Assembly: GCF_000383615.1 (NCBI RefSeq)
Contig: NZ_KB911588.1
Location: 1 to 64,000 of the forward strand
Source of the DNA: Streptomyces canus 299MFChir4.1
GTDB taxonomy: Bacteria > Actinomycetota > Actinomycetes > Streptomycetales > Streptomycetaceae
Length of the DNA: 64,000 nucleotides
Reading direction: 5' to 3'
Position numbers and translations under genes: made by a program. Below the pieces are notes generated by a model. That model saw only the letters and a list, made by a program, of their open reading frames with translations. It made no database searches and was not told the DNA's origin. Every line of letters begins with the position of its first letter. Within the stretch, counting starts at the first letter, position 1. Shown in pieces: positions 41,275 to 49,447 of this stretch.

Positions 41275-41802
41275 CTACTCGTCGTCCTCGGGCTTCTCGG
41301 CGTCGTTGACCTCCTCCTCGAGGCCGAGCTGCTCGACGAGCCACTTGTCGAACTCGATGGCGGCGCGCACCCAGCTCACGGTCGAGGAGACGAAGTGCTC
41401 CAGGCTGACGCCGGTGCCGATGAGCATCTGCGCCTCACCGATCAGACGGACGGTGCCGTCGTCATGGGTGTGGCTGTAGACCTTGGGCCACAGGGTGCGC
41501 CGGTTCCAGTCGTCGATGGACTCCAGCAGCGTGGGCTTCTCGTCGATCTGGTGGGGCCGGTCGTAGAACGTCCGCACCGAGAAGACCTGCTGGTCACCCT
41601 CGCCGCGGAACATGAAATACGTACGGAACTGCTCCCACGGCGCCGCGAGGTCACCCTCGTCGTCGACGACATACTTCAGCTCCATCTGGTCGAGGAGCTG
41701 CTTCACGAGATCCTGATCCGGGACGACGGGGCCCGCCGGTCCTTGGGGCTGCGGCTCGGGCTGGCCCCCGAAGTTCGGAATCGAGGACGGATCGATGGTC
41801 AC
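41275..41802 (-). CDS. YbjN-domain protein
   Basis: 175-residue cytoplasmic protein of the YbjN family, which resembles type III secretion chaperone-like folds. Conserved parts: VVDDEGDLAAPWEQFRTYFM, a WNRRTLWPKVYSHTHDDGTV turn and LIGEAQMLIGTGVSLEHFVSS. The C-terminus is acidic (EVNDAEKPEDDE). The start is a GTG at 41802 with GAAGGGA 8 nt upstream. It is on its own, and its function is unknown in this phylum. Confidence 0.82.
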   Translation of the reverse strand: MTIDPSSIPNFGGQPEPQPQGPAGPVVPDQDLVKQLLDQMELKYVVDDEGDLAAPWEQFRTYFMFRGEGDQQVFSVRTFYDRPHQIDEKPTLLESIDDWNRRTLWPKVYSHTHDDGTVRLIGEAQMLIGTGVSLEHFVSSTVSWVRAAIEFDKWLVEQLGLEEEVNDAEKPEDDE

Positions 41803-41942
41803 CGTGAATTTCCCTTCGTACGGATTCCGCCATCCTCCCCCATGCGGGGAGGGGGGTGGCAAGCCCAGACGGACCCTGTCCTCCCAGGGCTGACATGATC
41901 CGGTCAGCCACGTAGACCACGTGTCGAGGAAACGGGGATGGC

Positions 41943-42431
41943 ATGACACAGACGCCGACCGAAACGATGACGGAACAGGCCGGGACGGGCAGGACCAGAT
42001 GGGGGGTCCTCCTGGCGATCCTGGCCGTGCCGACGCTGGTGGTGGCGGCCCTGATCGCGCTGCTGGTCGCCTGGCTCTTCACGGACGACTCGGTCGCCGC
42101 GGATGTGAAGAAGACCTCGTGCTCCGAGGCGCTGGCCTTCGGCGGGGCGAAGGTGCCGGCGGGGACGCGTGACGCCTGGTGCGGGATCCAGGCCGGCCCT
42201 GAACCCCGCTACGAGGCGCGTTTCCTGATGCCGCGCGGCGAGATCGACGCCTGGGTGGCGGCCACCTTCCCGCAGGGGCCGAAACTGCGGACCACGCAGT
42301 GCGGCGACGCCCAGGTCGACGCGTGTCTGAGCGCGGGCCCGGTCGCCGGGCGGCCGGCCTCCGTGCAGATCGAGATCACCCACGACAGCCGCAAGTGGTC
42401 CGAGGTGCAGTTCGAGGCGTCCGCACCGTGA
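41943..42431 (+). CDS. membrane-anchored protein, hypothetical
   Basis: 162-residue protein with a cytoplasmic N-terminal tail, one transmembrane helix (about 21-46, RWGVLLAILAVPTLVVAALI) and an extracytoplasmic domain with four Cys (about 60, 80, 119 and 127), likely two disulfides. No family is recognised. It is separated from clpB by a strong hairpin and reads convergently with it. Confidence 0.7.
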   Translation: MTQTPTETMTEQAGTGRTRWGVLLAILAVPTLVVAALIALLVAWLFTDDSVAADVKKTSCSEALAFGGAKVPAGTRDAWCGIQAGPEPRYEARFLMPRGEIDAWVAATFPQGPKLRTTQCGDAQVDACLSAGPVAGRPASVQIEITHDSRKWSEVQFEASAP

Positions 42432-42435
42432 TGAC

Positions 42436-42457
42436 GAGGGGGCGCCGCCGCCCCCTC
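42436..42457. terminator. bidirectional terminator between membrane protein and clpB
   Basis: GAGGGGGCG (42436-42444), loop CCGC, CGCCCCCTC (42449-42457), a perfect 9-bp stem between two convergent genes. Confidence 0.85.
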
Positions 42458-42470
42458 CTCACCCTGCCCC

Positions 42471-45080
42471 TCAGAGCGTCTTGCCGGTCGCCGGACCCAC
42501 GATCAGCCCGTCGCCGAAGGCGTCCACCCGGACCGTGTCGCCGTCCTTGACCTCGCCGGACAGAATCTCCTTGGCGAGCCGGTCGCCGATCGCGGTCTGG
42601 ACGAGGCGGCGCAGCGGGCGGGCGCCGTAGGCCGGGTCGTTGCCCTCGTCGGCGAGCCAGGCGAGGGCCTCGTCGGTGATCTCCAGGGTGAGCCGGCGCT
42701 CGGCGAGCCGCTTCGCGAGCCGGTCGATCTGGAGCCGCGCGATCCGGCCGAGCTCGTCCTTGGTCAGGGCGGAGAAGACGACCAGGTCGTCGAGCCGGTT
42801 GAGGAACTCCGGCTTGAAGGAGGCCCGGACCACCTCCAGGACCTGTTCCTTCTTCTCCGTCTCGCTGGTGATCGGGTCGACCAGGAACTGGCTGCCCAGG
42901 TTGGACGTCAGCACCAGGATGGTGTTGCGGAAGTCGACCGTACGGCCCTGACCGTCCGTCAGGCGGCCGTCGTCCAGCACCTGGAGCAGGATGTCGAAGA
43001 CCTCCGGGTGGGCCTTCTCCACCTCGTCGAGCAGCACCACGCTGTACGGCCGCCTGCGCACCGCCTCGGTCAGCTGGCCGCCCTCCTCGTAGCCGACGTA
43101 GCCGGGAGGCGCGCCGACGAGCCGGGCGACGGTGTGCTTCTCGCCGTACTCGCTCATGTCGATGCGGACCATGGCCCGCTCGTCGTCGAAGAGGAAGTCG
43201 GCGAGCGCCTTGGCGAGTTCGGTCTTGCCGACGCCGGTGGGACCGAGGAAGAGGAAGGAGCCGGTGGGCCGGTCGGGGTCGGCGATCCCGGCCCGGGTGC
43301 GCCGTACGGCGTCGGAGACGGCCCGCACGGCCTCGCCCTGGCCGATGAGGCGCTTGCCCAACTCCTCCTCCATGCGCAGGAGTTTCTGCGTCTCGCCCTC
43401 CATGAGGCGGCCGGCCGGGATGCCGGTCCAGGCGGCGACGGTGTCGGCGATGTCGTCGGCGCCGACCTCCTCCTTGACCATGGTGTCCTTGGCGGCCTCC
43501 TCCTCGGCCTCGGAGGCGGCCTCCAGGTCCCGTTCCAGGGTGGGGATCTCGCCGTAGAGCAGCTTGCTGGCGGTGTCGAAGTCGCCGTCGCGCTGGGCGC
43601 GTTCGGCCTGACCGCGCAACTCGTCCAGCTTCTCCTTCAGTTCACCGACCCGGTTGAGGGACTGCTTCTCCTTCTCCCAGCGGGCGGTCAGGCCCCGCAG
43701 CTCCTCCTCCTTGTCGGCGAGGTCGCGGCGCAGCCGCTCCAGGCGCTCGCGGGAGGCCGGATCGGTCTCCTTGACCAGGGCGAGCTCCTCCATCTTCAAC
43801 CGGTCGACCCCGCGCTGGAGTTCGTCGATCTCGACGGGCGAGGAGTCGATCTCCATGCGGAGCCGGGAGGCCGCCTCGTCGACCAGGTCGATGGCCTTGT
43901 CGGGCAGGAAGCGGGAGGTGATGTACCGGTCGGAGAGGGCCGCGGCGGCCACCAGCGCGCTGTCGGCGATCTGGACCTTGTGGTGGGCCTCGTAGCGCCC
44001 CTTGAGCCCGCGCAGGATGGCGATGGTGTCCTCGACGCTGGGCTCGGCGACCAGCACCTGCTGGAAGCGGCGCTCCAGGGCGGGGTCCTTCTCGATCCGC
44101 TCGCGGTACTCGTCGAGGGTCGTCGCACCCACCATCCGCAGCTCACCGCGGGCCAGCATGGGCTTGAGCATGTTGCCGGCGTCCATGGAGGAGTCCCCGC
44201 CGGCGCCCGCGCCCACGACCGTGTGCAGCTCGTCGATGAAGGTGATGATCTGCCCGTCGGAGTCCTTGATCTCGGCGAGGACGGTCTTCAGCCGCTCCTC
44301 GAACTCACCGCGGTACTTGGCGCCGGCCACCATGGCACTCAGGTCGAGCGACACGAGCCGCTTGTCCTTGAGCGACTCGGGCACGTCCCCCTTGACGATC
44401 CGCTGGGCGAGGCCCTCGACGACGGCGGTCTTGCCGACGCCGGGCTCGCCGATGAGGACGGGGTTGTTCTTCGTACGGCGGCTCAGCACCTGCACGACCC
44501 GGCGGATCTCCTGGTCGCGGCCGATGACGGGGTCGAGCTTGCCGTCGCGTGCGGCGGCGGTGAAGTCGGTCCCGAACTTCTCCAGGGCCTTGTACTGCCC
44601 CTCGGGGTCGGCGGTGGTCACCCTGCGCCCTCCTCTGGCCTTCTGGAAGGCGTCGATCAGCTTCTTCGGGGTGGCGCCCTGCTCGGTCAGCACCTCGGCG
44701 GCCGGGCCGCCCTTGGCGGCGATGCCGACGAGCAGGTGCTCGGTGGAGAGGTACTCGTCGCCGAGGTCCTTGGCACGGGCCTGCGCGTCGGCGATGACGG
44801 CGAGCAGGTCCCGGTTGGGCTGCGGGGGCGCGACGGTGGACCCGGCCACGCTGGGCAGCGCGCCGAGCACCTTCTCGGCCCCGGCCCGCACGGCGGCCTG
44901 GTCGGCGTCCACGGCGGCCAGCAGGTCGGTGATGTTCTCGTTGTCCTGCCGCTGGCCTTGCCCCTGGAGCAGCGCGAGGAGCAGGTGGGCGGGGGTGAGG
45001 TCCGGGTGTCCCTCGGTCACGGCCCGGTTGCCGGCCGCGTTGATCGCGTCCCGGCTCCGGTTGGTCAGCTCGGCATCCAC
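42471..45080 (-). CDS. clpB: ATP-dependent disaggregase ClpB
   Basis: 869-residue Hsp100 chaperone that resolubilises protein aggregates with DnaK/DnaJ/GrpE. Order: N-terminal Clp repeat domain (AELTNRSRDAINAAGNRAVT, EGHPDLTPAHLLLALLQGQ), NBD1 with Walker A GEPGVGKT and Walker B VTFIDELH-like TFIDELHTV, the coiled-coil middle domain rich in Glu/Arg/Lys (about 405-525), and NBD2 with GPTGVGKT, the pore loop GYVGYE and the arginine-finger region VDFRNTILVLTSNLGS. The GTG at 45080 was chosen because GGAGGAG precedes it. A HAIR operator upstream places it in the HspR regulon with dnaK. It is divergent from a PNPOx-like gene. Confidence 0.98.
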   Translation of the reverse strand: MDAELTNRSRDAINAAGNRAVTEGHPDLTPAHLLLALLQGQGQRQDNENITDLLAAVDADQAAVRAGAEKVLGALPSVAGSTVAPPQPNRDLLAVIADAQARAKDLGDEYLSTEHLLVGIAAKGGPAAEVLTEQGATPKKLIDAFQKARGGRRVTTADPEGQYKALEKFGTDFTAAARDGKLDPVIGRDQEIRRVVQVLSRRTKNNPVLIGEPGVGKTAVVEGLAQRIVKGDVPESLKDKRLVSLDLSAMVAGAKYRGEFEERLKTVLAEIKDSDGQIITFIDELHTVVGAGAGGDSSMDAGNMLKPMLARGELRMVGATTLDEYRERIEKDPALERRFQQVLVAEPSVEDTIAILRGLKGRYEAHHKVQIADSALVAAAALSDRYITSRFLPDKAIDLVDEAASRLRMEIDSSPVEIDELQRGVDRLKMEELALVKETDPASRERLERLRRDLADKEEELRGLTARWEKEKQSLNRVGELKEKLDELRGQAERAQRDGDFDTASKLLYGEIPTLERDLEAASEAEEEAAKDTMVKEEVGADDIADTVAAWTGIPAGRLMEGETQKLLRMEEELGKRLIGQGEAVRAVSDAVRRTRAGIADPDRPTGSFLFLGPTGVGKTELAKALADFLFDDERAMVRIDMSEYGEKHTVARLVGAPPGYVGYEEGGQLTEAVRRRPYSVVLLDEVEKAHPEVFDILLQVLDDGRLTDGQGRTVDFRNTILVLTSNLGSQFLVDPITSETEKKEQVLEVVRASFKPEFLNRLDDLVVFSALTKDELGRIARLQIDRLAKRLAERRLTLEITDEALAWLADEGNDPAYGARPLRRLVQTAIGDRLAKEILSGEVKDGDTVRVDAFGDGLIVGPATGKTL

Positions 45081-45150
45081 GTGTCCGTACTCCTCCTCGG
45101 TGTCAGCTCCTGTACCGACTCCTGTTACTGACTCAGCCAGCGTACATAAA

Positions 45151-45171
45151 GTTGAGTCTATTCCACTCAAG
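45151..45171. promoter_or_regulatory. HAIR operator (HspR-binding) of clpB
   Basis: GTTGAGT-N7-ACTCAAG at 45151-45171 (spacer CTATTCC) matches the HAIR consensus CTTGAGT-N7-ACTCAAG at 13 of 14 arm positions. It sits between clpB (start 45080) and the divergent PNPOx-like gene (start 45211), 71 and 40 bp away, and so could affect both. The HspR gene is at 57923-58378. Confidence 0.9.
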
Positions 45172-45210
45172 GCAGTCCACGGGAGGGATGAGGGGACTAG
45201 CTTTCCCGGC

Positions 45211-45624
45211 ATGACCTCCTACGCCCAGGATCCGGGTGCCCCGGACCCGTCGTTCCTCAGCTTCTGGCGCGAACGGCATCTGTGCACACTGACGACACCA
45301 CGCCCGGACGGGAGCCCGCACGTGGTGCCCGTCGGGGTGACATACGACCCCGAGGCCCGTCTTGCTCGGGTGATCACGAGCCGGACCAGCGCGAAGGCAC
45401 GGCACGTGCTGGCGGCCGGAGAGGACGGGGTCGCGGTGGCGGTGTGCCAGGTGGCGGGGCGGCGGTGGGCGACGCTGGAGGGGCGGGCGCGCGTGCGCAC
45501 CGAGCCGGACCGGGTGGCGGAGGCGGTGCGCCGGTACGCCGAGCGCTACGAGCGGACGCCGGCGCCGAACCCGCTGCGGGTGGTCATCGAGATCTCGCTC
45601 ACGAGAGCGATGGGGCATTTCTGA
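45211..45624 (+). CDS. pyridoxamine 5'-phosphate oxidase-like (PNPOx/FMN-split-barrel) protein
   Basis: 137-residue split-barrel flavin-binding-fold protein. The family pattern is FWRERHLCTLTTPRPDGSPH, then GVTYDPEARLARVITSRTS, KARHVLAAGEDGVAVAVCQV and GRARVRTEPDRVAEAV. Actinobacterial members of this fold bind FMN or F420 and reduce diverse substrates; they are not necessarily true PdxH. It is divergent from clpB and shares its HAIR-containing gap, so a heat-shock-linked expression is possible. It is followed by a strong terminator. Confidence 0.85.
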   Translation: MTSYAQDPGAPDPSFLSFWRERHLCTLTTPRPDGSPHVVPVGVTYDPEARLARVITSRTSAKARHVLAAGEDGVAVAVCQVAGRRWATLEGRARVRTEPDRVAEAVRRYAERYERTPAPNPLRVVIEISLTRAMGHF

Positions 45625-45668
45625 GCCACAGCGCGATCGGCCGATACCCCGAAATGTCGCCCAAAACT

Positions 45669-45709
45669 GCAGCGGCGTCACCGTGTTCAGGTCACGGTGA
45701 CGCCGCTGC
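45669..45709. terminator. long bidirectional terminator
   Basis: GCAGCGGCGTCACCGTG (45669-45685), loop TTCAGGT, CACGGTGACGCCGCTGC (45693-45709), a perfect 17-bp stem. It lies between the PNPOx-like gene and the convergent Rieske-like gene and can serve both. Confidence 0.92.
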
Positions 45710-45752
45710 GGGGGGAAGCACCTGAGCGATCTGTTACGACGGGGGAATCGCG

Positions 45753-46088
45753 TCAGGCACTGCGGGGGGTGGCTGAGATGGTCCGCGGGGTGGGGGTTTC
45801 CGGTTCCACCAGCCGATGGTCTCGTTGGTCCAGATTCACAAAGATCATTCCGTACCGGATGGCACATCGAACGGGCTGCGGCGCCCCCCGAGGCCGCCGC
45901 AGACACCGATACGCCCGTACGTCCTCGTCCTCGTCCCGCGTGACGACCACCGGTTCGCCGAAGACAGTCACCATCAACGAGTCACCGGAGTGGGGGATCG
46001 CGGTGACGAGGTCGATGAAGTGCCAGCCGGAGCGGTAGGCGGTGGCCATTTCTCTGCGGAAGGAGCGGTCGTCGGGTGGAGTAGTCAT
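45753..46088 (-). CDS. Rieske-like miniprotein lacking cluster ligands
   Basis: 111-residue protein resembling the Rieske domain of ring-hydroxylating dioxygenase alpha subunits: SGWHFIDLVTAIPHSGDSLM, then VFGEPVVVTRDEDEDVRAYR, and RYGMIFVNLDQRDHR matching the family's YGFIFVNLD stretch. The [2Fe-2S] motif (CxH...CxxH) is absent: the expected CPHRG and CPYHGW positions read RCLRRPRG and PQPVRCAIRYG. It is thus a degenerate or repurposed domain, unlikely to carry a cluster. Its ATG is 1 bp from the stop of the small exported peptide gene, forming a two-gene operon. It lies next to four LuxR-type regulator genes. Confidence 0.75.
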   Translation of the reverse strand: MTTPPDDRSFRREMATAYRSGWHFIDLVTAIPHSGDSLMVTVFGEPVVVTRDEDEDVRAYRCLRRPRGAPQPVRCAIRYGMIFVNLDQRDHRLVEPETPTPRTISATPRSA

Positions 46089-46089
46089 G

Positions 46090-46293
46090 TCAGTCCCAGA
46101 CCGTGTCCGCCGGGAAAGCCTGTGCTTCGTCGCCGGCGACCACGGTTTGCGCGGTCCCGGCCCCACCCACTCCATGAACGTCGCTCTTCGCGCCGGAGAG
46201 GCCGGCGAGTGCGCCGAGAGCCACAACGGTGGAGAAGGCGGCGACAAGCACCGAGCGAAGCATTCTGTTACGCATAGTCGGCTTCGTCCTCAC
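46090..46293 (-). CDS. small exported peptide linked to LuxR-type regulators
   Basis: 67-residue precursor with a signal peptide (about 1-35: a basic start, then VLVAAFSTVVALGALAGLSG) and a small mature part of about 30 residues ending FPADTVWD, with an acidic C-terminus and no Cys. The start is GTG 46293 with AAGGGGA upstream, or ATG 46275. It is coupled to the Rieske-like gene (TGAcATG) and is divergent from the first LuxR-type regulator. Its size and context suggest a signalling peptide or processed factor, which is a hypothesis. Confidence 0.6.
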   Translation of the reverse strand: MRTKPTMRNRMLRSVLVAAFSTVVALGALAGLSGAKSDVHGVGGAGTAQTVVAGDEAQAFPADTVWD

Positions 46294-46379
46294 TTGAAGG
46301 TCCCCTTTTCCCCCGTCGAGTAAGACGATGGCTCATTCGGGCACGTCATGGCCACACGAACGGTGCATCATGTTCCTGC

Positions 46380-47420
46380 ATGTTCAGGACCCTGGGGGGT
46401 GGAAATTTGGTATCGAATGGGACAAAGGTGACACATCCCCATGCGGTGACCGAGTTGTGTGAAGAAGGTGGCCGTCTTTACGCCAACGCTCTGCGGACAG
46501 GACGCGTCTCCCGAGCGGACACGGAGTCGGTTCCCTGTCTGCTGGACTTCGCCCTTCTGCACCCCGACCCGGACGACGCGAACTGGATGCTTCCGGTTCC
46601 GCCTTCGGTCGCGCTCGCCCAGCGTCTCAACCCGCTGGAACACGAGATCACCGAGCGCAGACGCATGTCGATCGAGCTGGCCGACGCCTTCGAACCGTTC
46701 ATGGCGCTCAGCGCCCAGCAGGTGGCGCCGGCGCACTCGATCACGGTCCTGGAGGGGCTGGACCGGATCAACACGGCGCTCGACCTGGCGACGTCCCAGT
46801 GTCAGTCCGAGGTGCTCACGGTCCAGCCGAGCCGAGGCCAGCGTCCCGAGAACCGGCTCATCGAGGGGCTGGAACGGGACAGGACCCTCATCGAGCGGGG
46901 CGTCCGGATCCGGACCCTCTACCAGCACGTCGCCCGGTACAGCCCCGAGCGGCTGGCCTACATGGAGCAGTTCGCCGACGGCAAGGTGGAGTACCGCACC
47001 ATCGACGAGCTGGTGGAGCGGCTCATCATCTGCGACGAGACGGTGGCCTTCATCCCGGTCCGGGACGACCGGCAGGTCGCCCTGGAACTGCGGCACCCGG
47101 GTCTGGTCGGCTATCTGGTCAAGGTCTTCGAGTTCATGTGGAGCCGGGCGGTCCCGCTCAGTGCCGGCGCCCCCTACGAGACCGCGCCGGACGGCATCAC
47201 GGACATCCAGCACTCCATCGCCAAACTCCTCGTCGAGGGGCACGTCGACGAGGCGATCGCCCGCCGCCTGGGCATGAACGTACGCACCTGCCGCGCCCAC
47301 ATCGCCAAGCTGGCGACCGTCCTGGGCAGTGGGAGCCGCGCTCAACTCGGCTTCCTCATCGCGCAGTCGGGGCTCCTCGACCAGAGCAAGCCGGCATCGG
47401 AGGGGGACGCCCGTCCGTGA
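46380..47420 (+). CDS. LuxR-type regulator, paralog 1 of 4
   Basis: 346-residue regulator with an unidentified sensory half and a C-terminal HTH. The N-terminal conserved block is LYANALRTGRVSRADTESVP with PCLLDFALLHPDPDD. The middle has EVLTVQPSRG, IRTLYQHVARYSPERLAYM and YRTIDELVERLIICDETVAF, resembling TrmB-type ligand-binding regions. The HTH (about 270-325) reads GITDIQHSIAKLLVEGHVDE and LGMNVRTCRAHIAKLATVLG. The start is uncertain: ATG 46380, TTG 46407 (with GGGGGG upstream) or GTG 46428. It is divergent from the small peptide gene and 36 bp upstream of paralog 2. Confidence 0.85.
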   Translation: MFRTLGGGNLVSNGTKVTHPHAVTELCEEGGRLYANALRTGRVSRADTESVPCLLDFALLHPDPDDANWMLPVPPSVALAQRLNPLEHEITERRRMSIELADAFEPFMALSAQQVAPAHSITVLEGLDRINTALDLATSQCQSEVLTVQPSRGQRPENRLIEGLERDRTLIERGVRIRTLYQHVARYSPERLAYMEQFADGKVEYRTIDELVERLIICDETVAFIPVRDDRQVALELRHPGLVGYLVKVFEFMWSRAVPLSAGAPYETAPDGITDIQHSIAKLLVEGHVDEAIARRLGMNVRTCRAHIAKLATVLGSGSRAQLGFLIAQSGLLDQSKPASEGDARP

Positions 47421-47456
47421 CCGGGGCCCACACGCGAGCAGGAGGGGAGTGACCGA

Positions 47457-48455
47457 GTGAGCACGGTGCCCCATCCCGAGCACGGCGTGGAGAACCTGTG
47501 CGCGGCAGGGACGGAGCTGTACGCGCGTGCCCTGCGCGAGGGGTACGTGCCCGGCGCGGACGCCGGGGAAGCGCCCTGTCTGCTCGACTTCGGGCTCCTG
47601 CACCCGGCCGTCACGGACCCGGAGCGGCTGGAACCGGTCGCCCCCGCCGTCGCCCTGCACCGCATGCTGCGGATCGCGGAGGAGCGCGTCGCGGACGAAC
47701 GGCGTCGCGAGGCCCTGCTGGCCGAGACGTTCGAGCCGCTGATGCGGATCGACGGCGGCCGTACGGGCGCCGCCGACTCCTCGTCGATCAGTGTCCTCAG
47801 CGGTCTCGACCTGATCAGCCGGGTCATCGGTCAGGCCGTCGCCGCGGGTTCCGAACTGCTGGCCGTCCAGCCGAACACCAGCGACAGACACGCCCAGCAG
47901 CCCCCGCCCGTACATGTCGAGGCCTTCGACCGCGACCAGGCCCTGCTCGACCGCGGCGGCCGAATCCGCACCCTCTACCAGCACACCCTCCGGCACGCGC
48001 CGAGCATCGTGGCCCGCTACGAACGGCTGAACGGCGATGTGGAGGCCCGCAGCCTGGACGAGGTGACGGAGCGTCTGATCATCGTCGACCGGGCCGTGGC
48101 CTTCATCCCCGCCAACAAGGACCGCACCCTCGCCCTGGAGATCCGCCACCCCGCCCTGGTCGCCTTCTTCGTCACCGCCTTCGACCGGCTGTGGCGGCTG
48201 GCCACCCCGATGTACCCGGAGGCGGTGCAGCAGCCCGCGCGGGGCGGCATCACCCCCCGCCAACGGGCCATCGCCGCCCTCCTCGTCGAGGGCCACACCG
48301 ACGCCGTCATCGCCGACCGGCTCGGCATGAACATCCGCACCGCCCGCGTCCACATCGCCAAACTCGCCGCCACCCTCGGCAGCGAGAGCCGCGCCCAGCT
48401 CGGCTACCTCATCGGGCAGTCCGGCATTCTCGGCCAGGAGGACACGGGCGAGTGA
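47457..48455 (+). CDS. LuxR-type regulator, paralog 2 of 4
   Basis: 332-residue paralog of the preceding gene with the same layout: LYARALREGYVPGADAGE and CLLDFGLLHPAVTDPERLEP near the start, the sensory block (LLDRGGRIRTLYQHTLRHAP, SLDEVTERLIIVDRAVAF), and the HTH block GITPRQRAIAALLVEGHTDA then LGMNIRTARVHIAKLAATLG. The last 152 bp of that block (48264-48415) are identical to the same segment of paralog 3. The GTG start is 36 bp after paralog 1; the stop overlaps the start of paralog 3 (GTGA). Confidence 0.87.
   Translation: MSTVPHPEHGVENLCAAGTELYARALREGYVPGADAGEAPCLLDFGLLHPAVTDPERLEPVAPAVALHRMLRIAEERVADERRREALLAETFEPLMRIDGGRTGAADSSSISVLSGLDLISRVIGQAVAAGSELLAVQPNTSDRHAQQPPPVHVEAFDRDQALLDRGGRIRTLYQHTLRHAPSIVARYERLNGDVEARSLDEVTERLIIVDRAVAFIPANKDRTLALEIRHPALVAFFVTAFDRLWRLATPMYPEAVQQPARGGITPRQRAIAALLVEGHTDAVIADRLGMNIRTARVHIAKLAATLGSESRAQLGYLIGQSGILGQEDTGE
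48264..48415. repeat. 152-bp identical repeat, copy 1
   Basis: Encodes the HTH region of LuxR-type paralog 2. I compared it base by base with 49265-49416 (copy 2) and found no differences; the offset is 1001 bp. Outside this block the two genes differ at many positions. Confidence 0.95.
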
Positions 48456-49447
48456 GCACGGCGGCGGCGGTCCATCGGGAGCACGGCCCGCAGGACCCGT
48501 GCCCGGAAGGCGTCGAGCTCTACGCGCGCGCCCTGCGCGAGGGCGGCATCGACAGCCAGGACGCCTCGCCCGTGCCCTGTCTCCTCGACACCGGGCTGCT
48601 GCGGCCCGACGCCCGGGACGCCGGCCGGCTGGAAGCCGTACCGCCCGCCCTCGCGCTGCACCGCATGCTCCGCGCCACCACGGACCGCGTGGCGCACGAG
48701 CGGTGGCGCGAGGAGCGGCTCGCCGAGGCGTTCGCGCCGCTCCTGCGGATCGACGGGCGCGGCACGGCGGCCGCGGAGAACCCGGCGATCAGGGTCGTGA
48801 GCGGGACGGGCCCCATCAACGAGGCCATCACCGAGGCGATGACCGGCGTCGCACGCGAACTGCTGTGCGTGCAGCCCAACGTCCACTACAGCGACAGCCG
48901 GGGCGCGGCCGCCCAGGCGGTGGCGATGGACCGGGACCAGGCGCTGCTCGACCGCGGCGCCCGCATCCGCACCCTGTACCAGCACACCCAGCGCCACATG
49001 CCGCTGGTCCTCGCCCGTTACGAACAGCTGCGCGGTGACGCCGAGGCCCGCTCCCTGGACGAGGTCACCGACCGGCTCATCGTCGCCGACCGGGACGTGG
49101 CGTTCATCCCCGCCGGCGAGGACGGCACCATCGCGCTTGAGGTGCGGCACCCGGCCCTGGTCGAGTTCCTGGCGACCACGTTCTACCGCCTGTGGTGGCA
49201 GGCCACGCCCATGTATCCGCAGACCGTCCACCGGCCGAGCCTGAACGGCATCACCCCCCGCGGGCGGGCCATCGCCGCCCTCCTCGTCGAGGGCCACACC
49301 GACGCCGTCATCGCCGACCGGCTCGGCATGAACATCCGCACCGCCCGCGTCCACATCGCCAAACTCGCCGCCACCCTCGGCAGCGAGAGCCGCGCCCAGC
49401 TCGGCTACCTCATCGGACGGTCCGGGATTCTTGACCGGGGAGCGTGA
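48452..49447 (+). CDS. LuxR-type regulator, paralog 3 of 4
   Basis: 331-residue paralog with the same layout: LYARALREGGIDSQDASPVP, the sensory block containing IRTLYQHTQRHMPLVLARYE and SLDEVTDRLIVADRDVAF, and the HTH block GITPRGRAIAALLVEGHTDA, then LGMNIRTARVHIAKLAATLG. The HTH-coding DNA is identical over 152 bp to paralog 2. The GTG start overlaps the preceding stop. Its 3' end overlaps, by 38 bp, the end of the convergent paralog 4. Confidence 0.87.
   Translation: MSTAAAVHREHGPQDPCPEGVELYARALREGGIDSQDASPVPCLLDTGLLRPDARDAGRLEAVPPALALHRMLRATTDRVAHERWREERLAEAFAPLLRIDGRGTAAAENPAIRVVSGTGPINEAITEAMTGVARELLCVQPNVHYSDSRGAAAQAVAMDRDQALLDRGARIRTLYQHTQRHMPLVLARYEQLRGDAEARSLDEVTDRLIVADRDVAFIPAGEDGTIALEVRHPALVEFLATTFYRLWWQATPMYPQTVHRPSLNGITPRGRAIAALLVEGHTDAVIADRLGMNIRTARVHIAKLAATLGSESRAQLGYLIGRSGILDRGA
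49265..49416. repeat. 152-bp identical repeat, copy 2
   Basis: Encodes the HTH region of LuxR-type paralog 3 and matches copy 1 (48264-48415) exactly. Confidence 0.95.

Noticed and set aside
42471..45131. Long plus-strand frames opposite clpB
   Set aside because: Antisense to clpB, low-complexity composition and no family match.
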